Part shown: positions 47,974 through 60,091 of the stretch, piece after piece | Numbering within the stretch: position 1 is the first letter of the stretch | How the letters are laid out: each line of letters begins with the position of its first letter | Source: Apilactobacillus waqarii | GTDB lineage: Bacteria; Bacillota; Bacilli; Lactobacillales; Lactobacillaceae | Length of the DNA: 64,000 bases | NCBI RefSeq assembly: GCF_019061205.1 | Contig: NZ_JAHQYH010000003.1 | Span: 124,001 to 188,000 of the forward strand | Direction of reading: 5' to 3' | Made by a program: the position numbers and the translations under genes | Notes under the pieces: model-generated | Seen by the model: only the letters and a program-made list of their open reading frames with translations | The model's database searches: none | Told to the model about the DNA's origin: nothing

Positions 47974-48573
47974 ATGATCATTAGAAATAAGGCATACAAG
48001 ATGAACATCTTATCCGTGTTTATCGCAATAATTATCATACAAACAAGTATTCCTGGATTGGGAAACATTCCAATTGGGCCACTTAGCGTTACTATTATTC
48101 CAATTACAGTTGTACTAGCTGCGATTCTTCTTGGAACCAAAGATGGAGCAATTGTTGGTGGTATTTGGGGATTAATCACCTTTATCCGAGCATTCTGGTG
48201 GCCAACTAGTCCGTTAGCAATTTACGTATTTACTAACCCAATAGTTTCTATTCTACCTAGAATCTTGGTTGGATTAGTGGCAGGACTTATTTTTACGCAT
48301 CTATACAAGCCTAACAAGCCATATCGTATGTACATGGCAATCACTGGATTTGTTAGTTCACTAGTTAACACAGTCGTGTTATTAGGCTTGGTCTATGTAT
48401 TCTATCGTGGGGATGCATTTAACATTTATCACATTAACGTTGATCAACTACTACCATACTTATTATTTGTAGCTGCAACTAATGGTTTAATTGAAGCAAT
48501 TCTATCAGCAGCATTGGTACCGGTAATTGGTTCACCATTATTAAGAATACGAAAAAAAAGCACCGATGACTAA
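47974..48573 (+). CDS. ECF transporter S component
   Basis: A 199-residue protein with six membrane helices. The stretch GPLSVTIIPITVVLAAILLG near the first helices and TNPIVSILPRILVGLVAGL are typical of the substrate-binding S subunits. It resembles the PanT (pantothenate) group, but the vitamin is not certain. It would dock on EcfA1A2T encoded 2 kb upstream. AGAGGAG lies 3 nt before the ATG at 47974 and abuts one at 47971; the longer frame from 47932 lacks a ribosome site. Confidence 0.83.
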   Translation: MIIRNKAYKMNILSVFIAIIIIQTSIPGLGNIPIGPLSVTIIPITVVLAAILLGTKDGAIVGGIWGLITFIRAFWWPTSPLAIYVFTNPIVSILPRILVGLVAGLIFTHLYKPNKPYRMYMAITGFVSSLVNTVVLLGLVYVFYRGDAFNIYHINVDQLLPYLLFVAATNGLIEAILSAALVPVIGSPLLRIRKKSTDD

Positions 48574-48591
48574 TGTCATCAGTGCTTTTTT
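48556..48591. terminator. bidirectional terminator
   Basis: AAGCACCGATGAC pairs with GTCATCAGTGCTT (one mismatch) with A- and T-runs at the ends. The S-component gene ends inside the loop. Confidence 0.85.
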
Positions 48592-48592
48592 A

Positions 48593-48877
48593 TTATTTTT
48601 CTTCGTCTTCAGTGGCTTCACTATCTTTGTTTTTACCCTTGGAGTTGTGAGGTCCTTCTTTAACCATGGTGATATTCTTGTTGTTAATAACAATCTTTCC
48701 GTGGTATTTGTCCTCTAATGCAGGATCGGTAGTTTGAAAACCAATCATGTATGAGTTGTTGTATCCTTTTTCAATGATTCCTTGGAATTTCTTCTTTTCT
48801 AGCATGAATGATACTTGATCACCAATATCAAAAGGTGATTTGTCATTGCTTGTTAATTTATCTTTTACCAAAAGCAT
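48593..48877 (-). CDS. small KOW-like protein (DUF2187-type)
   Basis: 94 residues. The core (about residues 17-72: FDIGDQVSFMLEKKKFQGII ... VINNKNITMV) has the SH3-like barrel pattern of DUF2187. A charged disordered tail (KGKNKDSEATEDEEK) follows. Function unknown. TTAGGAGA lies upstream of the ATG. Confidence 0.72.
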   Translation of the reverse strand: MLLVKDKLTSNDKSPFDIGDQVSFMLEKKKFQGIIEKGYNNSYMIGFQTTDPALEDKYHGKIVINNKNITMVKEGPHNSKGKNKDSEATEDEEK

Positions 48878-48921
48878 ACATCTCCTAACTTATACCTTAA
48901 AATTACAGAAAAATGAGTCAT

Positions 48922-48951
48922 TTGTCAATTAAACAATATTTAAGTTAAAAT
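48922..48951 (+). promoter_or_regulatory. putative promoter of the glucosaminidase-xpt unit
   Basis: TTGTCA (48922-48927) and TAAAAT (48946-48951), 18-bp spacer, 60 bp before the GTG start. Confidence 0.5.
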
Positions 48952-49010
48952 TTGATTTTCTTTTTTTTAGTGAATAGTTTAGAATATTAAATAATATAAG
49001 GAGAGATTCT

Positions 49011-49679
49011 GTGAGTAAAAGAAGATATCGAAAAAGAAGAAAGAAGAAAACATCTAACTTTGGATGTCTTATTTTTATTTTAATCGTTGGAGTGCTGTTA
49101 TTCGCAGGCGGAATGAAGATATTTGATCGCATTTACACGTATGATTCATATACACAACAGAATGTGTTAAAGAAGCATCGCAAGTTTATCAATGCCTTAT
49201 TACCGGCCGCAAATGATGTGCAAAGACGTTACAACATCCTAGTTAGTATCAGTCTGGCCCAAGCAATCCTTGAGTCAAACTGGGGAACTAGTCAATTATC
49301 TAGTCAATATAATAACTTATACGGTGTTAAAGCGTCTGGAAACCAGCCATCGGTGAATCTTTCTACCCAAGAGTTCGTAAACGGCCAATTTATCACCATC
49401 ACAGGTCGTTTTAGAGTATATAACAGTTGGTCCGAGTCAGTCGAAAGCCACGCGTTATTGCTCGTAAATGGGACTGATTGGAACCCAAATCAGTATAAGG
49501 ATGTAATTGATTCAGATAATTACGTTGCTGCTGCTAAGGGGCTACAAGTTGACGGATATGCGACAGATCCAACATATCGCAATAAGATTATTGAAATTAT
49601 CCGTAAGTACAAGCTATATCAATATGATAAACAAACTACCACTACAGGAGGAACATCAAATGAAACTACTGGAAGATAA
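49011..49679 (+). CDS. membrane-anchored glucosaminidase (FlgJ/LytG-type peptidoglycan hydrolase)
   Basis: 222 residues. A basic N-terminus ([11 protein letters not shown]) precedes one membrane helix (about residues 18-38), a signal anchor. The catalytic domain (about residues 58-205) contains [20 protein letters not shown], with the catalytic glutamate, and NNLYGVKA, which is the GH73 pattern. It cuts cell-wall glycan outside the membrane. GTG start with AAGGAGAG upstream. Its last 20 nt overlap xpt. Confidence 0.86.
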   Translation: MSKRRYRKRRKKKTSNFGCLIFILIVGVLLFAGGMKIFDRIYTYDSYTQQNVLKKHRKFINALLPAANDVQRRYNILVSISLAQAILESNWGTSQLSSQYNNLYGVKASGNQPSVNLSTQEFVNGQFITITGRFRVYNSWSESVESHALLLVNGTDWNPNQYKDVIDSDNYVAAAKGLQVDGYATDPTYRNKIIEIIRKYKLYQYDKQTTTTGGTSNETTGR

Positions 49680-50235
49680 GATTAAAGAAGTCGGACGTGT
49701 ACTACCAGGGGATGTATTAAAAGTTGATGCATTTCTAAACCATCAGGTTGATCCTAAGTTGATGGCTGAAATGGGTAAGGAATTTGCCAGACTATTTAAG
49801 GACGACAACATTACTAGAATCGTAACTGTCGAATCTTCTGGAATTGCTCCTGCAGTAATGGCTGGATTGTACATGGATGTACCAGTTGTCTTTGCTAGAA
49901 AACACAAAAGTTTAACACTAACAAATGACGTATATACTAGTGAGGTATATTCATACACTAAACAAACCAGCAACCAAATTAGTATCGATAAAAGATTTAT
50001 TCAACCAAATGACCGTTTACTAATCATTGATGATTTCTTAGCCAATGGCCAAGCCGTTCAAGGATTATTGGATGTAGCTAAGCAAGCTAATGTATCAGTT
50101 AATGGAATTGGTATCGTAATTGAAAAGTCATACCAAAAGGGCCACGAGTTGATTGAAAAGACAGGGATTCATCTAGAATCACTTGCGAAAATTAAATCAC
50201 TAGATAACGACAAAGTCACTTTTGTAGAAGATTAA
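49660..50235 (+). CDS. xpt: xanthine phosphoribosyltransferase
   Basis: 191 residues, converting xanthine and PRPP to XMP. The PRPP loop is [31 protein letters not shown] is typical of Xpt. ATG at 49660 with CAGGAGG 8 nt upstream; the longer frame from 49507 is the out-of-frame shadow of the hydrolase. No purine riboswitch precedes it, unlike Bacillus xpt; it is instead coupled to the cell-wall hydrolase gene. Confidence 0.94.
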   Translation: MKLLEDKIKEVGRVLPGDVLKVDAFLNHQVDPKLMAEMGKEFARLFKDDNITRIVTVESSGIAPAVMAGLYMDVPVVFARKHKSLTLTNDVYTSEVYSYTKQTSNQISIDKRFIQPNDRLLIIDDFLANGQAVQGLLDVAKQANVSVNGIGIVIEKSYQKGHELIEKTGIHLESLAKIKSLDNDKVTFVED

Positions 50236-50265
50236 AAAGCGTCGGCATAATTTGCCGACTTTTTT
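50235..50265 (+). terminator. terminator after xpt
   Basis: GTCGGCA and TGCCGAC form a perfect stem around TAATT, followed by T6. Confidence 0.85.
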
Positions 50266-50341
50266 ATTTGGTGCTAAATGAAAATATGCCCAGCTATGAT
50301 ATAATTAAGCTATATATAAATTTGAGAGGATTGTGTTTTTT

Positions 50342-52603
50342 GTGCCAGTAAACGATTTAATTTCAGGAATGAATGATAAACAAAAAGAAGCAGTATTATG
50401 TACCGAAGGTCCTCTATTGATAATGGCCGGTGCAGGTAGTGGTAAGACCCGTGTCTTAACCCATCGCATTGCTTACTTAATCGAAGAAAAAAACGTATTG
50501 CCATGGAATATCCTAGCAATTACTTTTACCAATAAAGCAGCTCGTGAAATGAAAGAACGTGTTTCTAACCTACTAGATTACGGTGGAAACGACGTTTGGA
50601 TTTCTACTTTCCATGCTCTATGTGTCAGAATTTTAAGAAGACACATTGATAAGATTGGTTTTAACCGTGCATTTACCATTGCCGGTAGTAGTGAACAAAG
50701 AACCTTGGTAAAGAGAATTCTAAAGGATTTTGATATTGATCCTAAGAAGAATGATCCAAGAGCAATTCTTTCAGCTATTTCAAACGCTAAAAATGATTTA
50801 TTAGATCCAATTCAATACAGTGAATCAATCGACCACAACAGTCCATTTGAAGAAACTGTATCTAAGGTTTATGACGAATACCAAAAACGTCTTCACGGAA
50901 ACCAAGCATTGGACTTTGATGATTTAATCATGTTAACCATCCAATTGTTTGAATCCGACAAGGAAACATTGGAATACTACCAAAACAAATTCCAATACAT
51001 TCACGTCGATGAATACCAAGATACCAATGAAGCTCAATACAAACTAGTTACTATGCTTGCTAAGAAGTACAGAAACATCTGTGTTGTTGGGGATTCTGAT
51101 CAAAGTATCTACGGTTGGCGTGGTGCCAACATGAACAACATCTTGAACTTCCAAGATGATTACAACGATGCCCACACAACATTACTTGAACAAAACTACC
51201 GTTCAACTAAGAACATCTTAAGTGCTGCTAACGACGTTATTCAAAACAACGTTGCTAGAAAGGCCAAAAACCTTTGGACTGAAAACAAAGAAGGGGACAA
51301 GGTTTCATACTACCGTGGCCAAAGCGAAATTGATGAAGCACGTTTCGCAGTTACCCAAATTCAAAAGATTATGGATGAAAAGCATTACTCATACAATGAT
51401 TTTGCTATCCTATACCGTACCAATGCTCAATCACGTATCATTGAAGAAACACTTCTAAAATCAAACATTCCATACAACATTGTTGGTGGACACAAGTTCT
51501 ACGACCGAAAGGAAATCCAAGACATCTTGGCTTACCTAACATTAGTAGCTAACCCAAGTGATTCAATGAGTTTAGAACGTATCATCAATGAACCTAAACG
51601 TGGAATTGGTGCATCAAGTGTTGATAAACTTAGAATTTTCGCCGGTGAAAACGGTTGGTCAATGCTAGAAGCTGCCAAGAACGTTGATTTAAACAACACA
51701 CTTTCAAGTCGTGCTAGAAATTCAATTGCTGACTTTGCCAACGTGATGACTAAGATTCAAAAGGTTGCCAAAGAAGGTAGCGTAACAGATGTTGCCCAAC
51801 ACGTATTGGATGACACTGGTTACCTAGCAGAACTAAAGAAGACCAACTCACTTGAAAACAAAGCTCGAATTGAGAACATTGAAGAATTTATTTCAGTAAC
51901 TCAACAATTCGATACCAACAGAAGCGAAGAAGACAACGAAGATGGTAATGAACCACTAACTGACTTCTTAGCAGATCTTGCCTTAGTTTCCGCACAAGAC
52001 GACGTTGAAGAAAATTCTCCACAAGTTACCCTAATGACACTTCATGCTGCCAAGGGTCTAGAATTCCCAGTTGTATTCTTAATGGGAATGGAAGAAGGAA
52101 TCTTCCCACTAGGTCGTTCAATGGAAAATGAAAAGGAACTAGAAGAAGAACGTCGTTTAGCATACGTAGGAATTACCCGTGCACAAGAAAAATTATTCTT
52201 AACTAACGCGTTCTCAAGAATGTTATATGGTCGTCGTCAAACTAATCCTGAATCTCGTTTTGTAAATGAAATTTCACCAGAATTGATTGAATCAGAAAAC
52301 AACTTTGCACAAAGCAGTACTGTAAAGACACCATTTGATTCAAACAGAAACCAACGTAATGCGCGTTTTGCGCAACAACGTGCTTACAAGCAACCAGCCA
52401 AGAAGGTTCAAAAACCCGAAGAAACTGGTGCTGACAAAAAGGCATGGACCGTTGGTGACAAGGTTGAACACAAGGCCTGGGGAACAGGTACTGTTGTGAA
52501 AGTTAACGGTACTGGCGAAGATATGGAACTAGATATTGCCTTCCCAGACAAGGGATTAAAGAGACTATTAGCTGCATTCGCACCAATTCAAAAAGTTCAA
52601 TAG
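50342..52603 (+). CDS. pcrA: ATP-dependent DNA helicase PcrA
   Basis: A 753-residue UvrD/Rep-type superfamily 1 3'-5' helicase for repair and plasmid replication. Walker A AGAGSGKT (29-36), DEYQDTN, the SIYGWRGA motif, LEQNYRST, and VTLMTLHAAKGLEFPVVF all appear in order. The C-terminal Tudor-like domain is GDKVEHKAWGTGTVV. GTG at 50342 is 11 nt after AGAGGA; a GTG at 50333 is too close to it. pcrA-ligA-camS form one operon. Confidence 0.96.
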   Translation: MPVNDLISGMNDKQKEAVLCTEGPLLIMAGAGSGKTRVLTHRIAYLIEEKNVLPWNILAITFTNKAAREMKERVSNLLDYGGNDVWISTFHALCVRILRRHIDKIGFNRAFTIAGSSEQRTLVKRILKDFDIDPKKNDPRAILSAISNAKNDLLDPIQYSESIDHNSPFEETVSKVYDEYQKRLHGNQALDFDDLIMLTIQLFESDKETLEYYQNKFQYIHVDEYQDTNEAQYKLVTMLAKKYRNICVVGDSDQSIYGWRGANMNNILNFQDDYNDAHTTLLEQNYRSTKNILSAANDVIQNNVARKAKNLWTENKEGDKVSYYRGQSEIDEARFAVTQIQKIMDEKHYSYNDFAILYRTNAQSRIIEETLLKSNIPYNIVGGHKFYDRKEIQDILAYLTLVANPSDSMSLERIINEPKRGIGASSVDKLRIFAGENGWSMLEAAKNVDLNNTLSSRARNSIADFANVMTKIQKVAKEGSVTDVAQHVLDDTGYLAELKKTNSLENKARIENIEEFISVTQQFDTNRSEEDNEDGNEPLTDFLADLALVSAQDDVEENSPQVTLMTLHAAKGLEFPVVFLMGMEEGIFPLGRSMENEKELEEERRLAYVGITRAQEKLFLTNAFSRMLYGRRQTNPESRFVNEISPELIESENNFAQSSTVKTPFDSNRNQRNARFAQQRAYKQPAKKVQKPEETGADKKAWTVGDKVEHKAWGTGTVVKVNGTGEDMELDIAFPDKGLKRLLAAFAPIQKVQ

Positions 52604-52614
52604 AGGTGAGCTAA

Positions 52615-54633
<2,019 letters not shown>

Positions 54634-54651
54634 TTTGTGGAGGAAAGCAAA

Positions 54652-55752
54652 TTGAAAAAATTAAACGTTTTATTTGTAGCACTACTAAGTGCATTAGTGT
54701 TAGCAGCTTGTGGAAGCAACGATGACAGTAGCAGTTCATCTGGTACTCAAGTTATTTCCCAAACTAATAGCAATTATTATCAAGGTGTAATTAAGAATGG
54801 TCACTACTTAACAAGTAAATCCAGAGGGGTTTCTGTTCAACAAAATGACAACCAATTGAACCTAAAAGGGTTTGAAAACGGATTACTAAGTATCTCAAAG
54901 GATCAATTCCCAACAGATACATACATCTTACAAGAAGGCCAATACATCGACACTAGTACTGCCGAAGATTGGTTAGGTCGTAAGAGTAAGAACAATCCTG
55001 ATGGTTTAAACCCAGCAGGTAGTGATACTAAGGAACCACTTTACTTACAACAAATGGACGAACAAGATTTCATGGAACAAAGTCATGGCTCTCTAAAGAT
55101 TAAGGGAATGACCGTTGGTCTTGGAATTAACTCCGTTTACTACTACCGTAAGGAAGCTTATGGTGCCGTTTACCAAAAGAAATTAAGCGATAGTGATATT
55201 GAAAAACAAGGTAAGGAAATTGCTGACAAGGTATTACAACGTTTAAGACAAAAGAAGGACCTAAAGAACATTCCAATCGTAATTGCTTTATACAAACAAG
55301 CACCTAACGATAGTCTAGTCGGAGGTAACTTCTACTCATACTCAGTTAATAAGGCCGGATCAACCAGTGTTGATAACTGGAAATCACTAGATATTAAGAA
55401 CTATGTCCTACCAGATAGTTCAACTAGTGAAGTTAACAGTAATGACGAAGATGCTTTTGAAAACTTCAAGAACCAAGTACAAAAGTTCTTCCCTAACCTA
55501 AGTGGTGTTACTGCTCAAGCTCATTACGTTGATGGAAGCTTACGTGGTCTACACGTTAACATTACCACTCAATTCTATGGTCAAAGTGAAATCATTAGTT
55601 TCACTCAATACGTCGCTTCTACAGCTAAGAAGTACTTACCAAACAACATTCCAATTGATATCCAAGTTAGTTCTTCAGAAGGAATTCAAAGCTTCTTATC
55701 AAGAAAAACTGGATCAAAGAATTTCTATACTCACGTTTTTACCAGTTACTAA
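54652..55752 (+). CDS. camS: CamS family sex-pheromone lipoprotein
   Basis: A 366-residue lipoprotein. The signal peptide MKKLNVLFVALLSALVLAAC ends in a lipobox, followed by a serine-rich linker and the CamS domain. In enterococci the signal peptide of CamS is processed to the peptide pheromone cAM373; the role of the protein itself is unknown. The lactobacillar signal peptide need not be active. TTG at 54652 is 8 nt after GGAGG; a GTG at 54637 precedes that site. The pcrA-ligA-camS-gat order is widespread in Bacilli. Confidence 0.92.
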   Translation: MKKLNVLFVALLSALVLAACGSNDDSSSSSGTQVISQTNSNYYQGVIKNGHYLTSKSRGVSVQQNDNQLNLKGFENGLLSISKDQFPTDTYILQEGQYIDTSTAEDWLGRKSKNNPDGLNPAGSDTKEPLYLQQMDEQDFMEQSHGSLKIKGMTVGLGINSVYYYRKEAYGAVYQKKLSDSDIEKQGKEIADKVLQRLRQKKDLKNIPIVIALYKQAPNDSLVGGNFYSYSVNKAGSTSVDNWKSLDIKNYVLPDSSTSEVNSNDEDAFENFKNQVQKFFPNLSGVTAQAHYVDGSLRGLHVNITTQFYGQSEIISFTQYVASTAKKYLPNNIPIDIQVSSSEGIQSFLSRKTGSKNFYTHVFTSY

Positions 55753-55814
55753 TGTGAATGTGTTAAAATACTGATAGCAGTATTATCAATATATATAAGA
55801 AAGAGGGAACAACG

Positions 55815-56120
55815 ATGTCTGAAAAAATTAGTAAAGAGACAGTAAGTCACGTTGCATCATTGGCTAAGCTAGAATTAACCGATGAACAACTACCATACTT
55901 TACTGACCAATTAGGTAGTATCATGGGAATTTTTGATTCCTTAAATGATGTAGATACTAGCAATGTCGAACCAACATTTAGTGTTACAGATCAAATTAAC
56001 GTTATGAGAGAAGATGTTGCTGATAATTGGGGACAAAGGGATGCATTACTAGATAACGCACCAGATGTTTCCGACGGATTAATTAGAACACCTACAATCA
56101 TTGATGAAAGCGGGGACTAG
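55815..56120 (+). CDS. gatC: aspartyl/glutamyl-tRNA amidotransferase subunit C
   Basis: 101 residues. [20 protein letters not shown] is typical of GatC, which wraps around GatA. GAAAGAGGG upstream of the ATG. First gene of gatCAB-dagK. Confidence 0.96.
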   Translation: MSEKISKETVSHVASLAKLELTDEQLPYFTDQLGSIMGIFDSLNDVDTSNVEPTFSVTDQINVMREDVADNWGQRDALLDNAPDVSDGLIRTPTIIDESGD

Positions 56121-56125
56121 TGAAG

Positions 56126-57586
56126 ATGGACTATTTAGGAAAAGATATTTTTAGCATTCACGAAAGCCTAGTTAATGGTGATATTACCGCCGAAGAATTA
56201 ACAAGACAAACAATTGAAAATGCTAAGAAGAACGATGAAGATATTAACGCTTTCGTCGTTTTCGATGAAGAAAATGCAATTAAGCAAGCCCAAGAAATTG
56301 ATAAGGCCGGAATTGACCCAGATAACGTATTATCAGGTATTCCAGTTGCTATGAAAGATAACATGTTAACCAAGGGTGTATTAACATCTGCAGGTTCAAA
56401 GATGCTATCAAACTTCAAACCAATCATTGATGGTACAGCCGTTGCTAAGATGAAAGAAGCAGGCACTATCAACATTGGTAAGACCAACATGGATGAATTC
56501 GCCATGGGTGGTTCAACTGAAACTTCATTCCATGGTAAGACTAAGAACCCATGGAACTTAGACAAGGTACCTGGTGGATCATCAGGTGGTGCCGCTGCTG
56601 CAGTTGCTGCAGGGGATGTCTTAGTATCACTAGGTTCAGATACCGGTGGTTCAATCAGACAACCAGCATCATTTAACGGTATCGTTGGTATGAAACCAAC
56701 ATACGGTCGTGTATCTAGATGGGGATTAATTGCATTCGCATCAAGTTTAGACCAAATCGGTCCATTGACTAGAACTGTTAAGGATAACGCCGTAGTTCTA
56801 AATGCCATTGCTGGTAAAGATGAACATGATATGACAAGTTCAAACAAGGAAGTTCCTGACTTTACTGCAAACATCGATAAAGGTGTTAAGGGTATGAAGA
56901 TTGCTTTACCTAAGGAATACTTAGGTGAAGGTGTCGACAAGGATGTTCAAGACGCTATTTTAGCCGCTGCTGACAAGTACCGTGAATTAGGTGCAACTGT
57001 TGAAGAAGTATCTCTTCCAAACAGTAAGTACGGTGTAGCAGCTTACTACATCATTGCTCCTTCAGAAGCATCATCAAACTTACAACGTTTCGATGGAATT
57101 CGTTACGGTTACAGAGCAGAAGATGCTAAGAACCTAGAAGAATTATACGTTAAGAGTCGTTCACAAGGTTTTGGAGATGAAGTTAAGCGTCGTATCATGG
57201 TTGGTACTTACTCATTATCAGCTGGTTTCTTTGATGCTTACTTCAAGAAGGCCGCTGAAGTTCGTACTTTAATCATTGACGACTTCAAGAAGGTTTTCCA
57301 AGATTACGATGTGATCTTAACTCCAACAGCTCCTACTCCAGCATACAGCTTGAAGGATGAAAAAGACCCAATCACTATGTACATGAATGATATTCTAACC
57401 ATTCCTGTTAACATGGCAGGTCTTCCAGGAATGTCAGTTCCTGCAGGTTTCTCAGACGGACTACCAATTGGTATGCAATTAATCGGTAAGCCATTTGATG
57501 AATCAACTTTATACCAAGCTGCTTACGCTTTCGAACAAAACACTGATTTCCATAAGCAAGATCCAAAGATGGGGGGAGCACAATAA
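56126..57586 (+). CDS. gatA: aspartyl/glutamyl-tRNA amidotransferase subunit A
   Basis: 486 residues, the amidase subunit that releases ammonia from glutamine. Ser-cisSer-Lys triad in the region [20 protein letters not shown] and [15 protein letters not shown], with IPVAMKDNM upstream for the lysine. I prefer ATG at 56126; a GTG at 56120 overlapping the gatC stop is possible. Confidence 0.97.
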   Translation: MDYLGKDIFSIHESLVNGDITAEELTRQTIENAKKNDEDINAFVVFDEENAIKQAQEIDKAGIDPDNVLSGIPVAMKDNMLTKGVLTSAGSKMLSNFKPIIDGTAVAKMKEAGTINIGKTNMDEFAMGGSTETSFHGKTKNPWNLDKVPGGSSGGAAAAVAAGDVLVSLGSDTGGSIRQPASFNGIVGMKPTYGRVSRWGLIAFASSLDQIGPLTRTVKDNAVVLNAIAGKDEHDMTSSNKEVPDFTANIDKGVKGMKIALPKEYLGEGVDKDVQDAILAAADKYRELGATVEEVSLPNSKYGVAAYYIIAPSEASSNLQRFDGIRYGYRAEDAKNLEELYVKSRSQGFGDEVKRRIMVGTYSLSAGFFDAYFKKAAEVRTLIIDDFKKVFQDYDVILTPTAPTPAYSLKDEKDPITMYMNDILTIPVNMAGLPGMSVPAGFSDGLPIGMQLIGKPFDESTLYQAAYAFEQNTDFHKQDPKMGGAQ

Positions 57587-59007
57587 TGAACTTTGAAACT
57601 ACAATTGGACTAGAAGTCCACGTTGAATTAAAGACTAACTCTAAGATTTTCAGTCCATCTCCCGTACAATACGGGGTTGACCCTAACTTAAACACCAACG
57701 TAATTGATTGGGGATACCCAGGGGTATTACCATCAACCAACAAAGGTGTTGTTAAATCAGGTATTATGGCTGCTTTAGCACTACATGCTGAAGTTGAAAA
57801 ACACCCTCACTTTGATCGTAAAAACTACTTCTATCCAGATAATCCAAAGGCTTACCAAATCACACAAAAGGATACTCCTGATGCCCATGATGGTTGGATT
57901 GAAATCGAAGTAGACGGTAAGAAGAAGAAAATCGGTATCGAAGAAATGCACATTGAAGAAGATGCCGGTAAGAATACCCACGGAAACAAGTTCTCTTACG
58001 TTGACTTGAACCGTCAAGGTACTCCACTTATCGAAATTGTTTCAAAACCAGACATCGCTTCACCTGATGAAGCATATGCTTACCTTGAAGCTTTACGTGA
58101 AAGAATCCTATTTACAGGAATTTCTGACGTTAAGATGGAAGAAGGTTCAATGCGTGTGGACGTTAACGTTTCAATCCGCCCATACGGTCAAAAAGAATTC
58201 GGTACTAAGGTCGAATTAAAGAACTTGAACTCATTTAACTACGTAAGAAAAGGTCTTGCATACGAAGAAAAACGTCAACAACGTGTAATCATGGCTGGTG
58301 GCGAAATTCAACAAGAAACTAGACGTTTCGATGAAACAACTGGTAAGACTGTCCTAATGCGTGTTAAGGAAGGTGCGGATGATTACAGATACTTCCCAGA
58401 ACCTGACCTACCAGCACTAGACATCACAGATGCATGGATCAACGAAATTAACGATTCAATGCCTGAAATGCCAGCTAGTCGTCGTCAACGTTACGTTAAC
58501 GACTTTGGTTTGAAGGACTACGATGCAATGGTTCTTACTCAAACTAAGGAAATGGCTGACTTCTTCGATGCCATGATTAAATTAGGTGCAGATCCTAAGA
58601 TGGCATCTAACTACCTACAAGTTAACGTTAACGCTTACTTGAATGATGAACAAAAAGACTTATCTGAAACTGAAATTACACCAGAAAACTTAGCTACAAT
58701 GATTAAGCTAATTGAAGACGGTACTATTTCATCTAAGATGGCTAAGAAAGTCTTCAAGGGTATTACTGAAGGTAAAGAACCTAAGAAGTTCGTTGAAGAC
58801 AATGGAATGGTTCAATTATCAGATCCAGCACAATTACAACCAATTATTGATGAAGTGCTATCAAACAACCCACAATCTGTGGAAGACTTCCATAATGGTA
58901 AAGACCGTGCTATTGGTTTCTTAGTTGGTCAAATTATGAAACAAACTCGTGGTAAAGCTAACCCACAAGTTGTTAACAAGTTATTAATGGCATCCATTAA
59001 TAAATAA
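57586..59007 (+). CDS. gatB: aspartyl/glutamyl-tRNA amidotransferase subunit B
   Basis: 473 residues, the kinase/transamidase subunit acting on Glu-tRNA-Gln. [20 protein letters not shown] near the N-terminus and [20 protein letters not shown] with metal-binding residues. The C-terminal YqeY-like domain ends in [20 protein letters not shown]. Coupled to gatA by a TAATG overlap. Its presence implies no glutaminyl-tRNA synthetase is used. Confidence 0.97.
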   Translation: MNFETTIGLEVHVELKTNSKIFSPSPVQYGVDPNLNTNVIDWGYPGVLPSTNKGVVKSGIMAALALHAEVEKHPHFDRKNYFYPDNPKAYQITQKDTPDAHDGWIEIEVDGKKKKIGIEEMHIEEDAGKNTHGNKFSYVDLNRQGTPLIEIVSKPDIASPDEAYAYLEALRERILFTGISDVKMEEGSMRVDVNVSIRPYGQKEFGTKVELKNLNSFNYVRKGLAYEEKRQQRVIMAGGEIQQETRRFDETTGKTVLMRVKEGADDYRYFPEPDLPALDITDAWINEINDSMPEMPASRRQRYVNDFGLKDYDAMVLTQTKEMADFFDAMIKLGADPKMASNYLQVNVNAYLNDEQKDLSETEITPENLATMIKLIEDGTISSKMAKKVFKGITEGKEPKKFVEDNGMVQLSDPAQLQPIIDEVLSNNPQSVEDFHNGKDRAIGFLVGQIMKQTRGKANPQVVNKLLMASINK

Positions 59008-59026
59008 AGTTTAGGAGAATTTGGAA

Positions 59027-60007
59027 ATGCAAAAAAGGGCACGTGTAATATACAATCCAACATCTGGCCGTGAGGCTTTGAAACGCAACCTGATTGATAT
59101 TCTCGCTGTTTTCGAAGAAGCTGGTTATGAAACTAGTGCATACGCAACCACTCCTAAACCTAACTCAGCACGCGATGAAGCCAAGAGAGCATCATTGGAT
59201 GGCTTTGACTTAATCGTTGCTGCTGGTGGGGATGGAACTATTAACGAAGTTGTTAATGGGATTGCACCACTAGAAAAACGTCCTAAGCTAGCAATTATTC
59301 CAGCTGGGACTACCAATGACTTTGCCCGTGCATTGCATATTCCAAGAGAAAATCCAATTGAGGCGGCCAAAGTTGTTTTGAAAGGCCAAACTTTTAACAT
59401 GGACATTGGTAAAGCTGGAGAAAAATATTTCATGAATATCGCTGGTGGAGGTTTGTTAACCGAATTAACCTACGATGTTCCTTCAGATTTAAAGACCATT
59501 TTTGGTTACTTGGCTTATCTAGTTCGTGGAGCTGAGTTGCTTCCAAGAATTAAGCCAATCGAAATGGATCTTGAATATGATGGTGGAGAATTCAAAGGTA
59601 AAGCTTCAATGTTTTTACTTGCTATGACTAACTCAATCGGTGGTTTGGAACAAATCGTTCCTGACGCCAAGTTAGATGATGGTAAGTTTACAATGATTAT
59701 TGTTAAGACCAGTAACATCGTTGAAATTGTTCAACTACTTGCGAAAGTCTTAAGTGGTGGTCGCCATATCAATGACCCTCGAATCATTTACAAGAAGACC
59801 AGCAAGTTAGTTGCTAATCCTGTCGAAGACAAGATGCAAATTAACCTTGATGGTGAATATGGTGGCGACGCACCAATGACGTTTGTTGACTTAAAGCAAC
59901 ATATTGAAATGTTTGCTAATGTCGATGAAATGCCAAAGAAGTCTATCAGTTTTGATGCTGAAAAGGCCGAAAGAGAATTCGTCGATAAAGTTGATAAATT
60001 ATCATAG
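59027..60007 (+). CDS. dagK: diacylglycerol kinase (DgkB/YegS-LCB5 type)
   Basis: 326 residues. AAGGDGTINEVVNG is the nucleotide-binding motif, and PAGTTNDFARAL and SIGGLEQIVPDAKLDDGKF are family hallmarks. It phosphorylates diacylglycerol released by lipoteichoic acid synthesis back to phosphatidic acid. AGGAG lies 9 nt before the ATG at 59027; the TTG at 59021 is less likely. Last gene of the gat operon. Confidence 0.93.
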   Translation: MQKRARVIYNPTSGREALKRNLIDILAVFEEAGYETSAYATTPKPNSARDEAKRASLDGFDLIVAAGGDGTINEVVNGIAPLEKRPKLAIIPAGTTNDFARALHIPRENPIEAAKVVLKGQTFNMDIGKAGEKYFMNIAGGGLLTELTYDVPSDLKTIFGYLAYLVRGAELLPRIKPIEMDLEYDGGEFKGKASMFLLAMTNSIGGLEQIVPDAKLDDGKFTMIIVKTSNIVEIVQLLAKVLSGGRHINDPRIIYKKTSKLVANPVEDKMQINLDGEYGGDAPMTFVDLKQHIEMFANVDEMPKKSISFDAEKAEREFVDKVDKLS

Positions 60008-60022
60008 TGGAATTTAAAAACG

Positions 60023-60072
60023 AAAAGTTTTGTTGTATGATTATTTTAGAAGATTACAACAAAACTTTTTTG
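60023..60072 (+). terminator. long-stem terminator after dagK
   Basis: AAAAGTTTTGTTGTA (60023-60037) and TACAACAAAACTTTT (60055-60069) form a perfect 15-bp stem with a 17-nt loop and end in T6. It is unusually long and wholly A/U-closed for this chromosome. Confidence 0.8.
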
Positions 60073-60091
60073 TTTAGAAAAAGGGGTAAAT

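Noticed and set aside
49507-49659. 51-codon extension of xpt
   Set aside because: It is the out-of-frame reading of the GH73 gene. A perfect ribosome site precedes the ATG at 49660.
56158-56940. 260-aa minus-strand open frame opposite gatA
   Set aside because: Antisense to the conserved amidase domain; serine/proline-rich shadow with no start signal.
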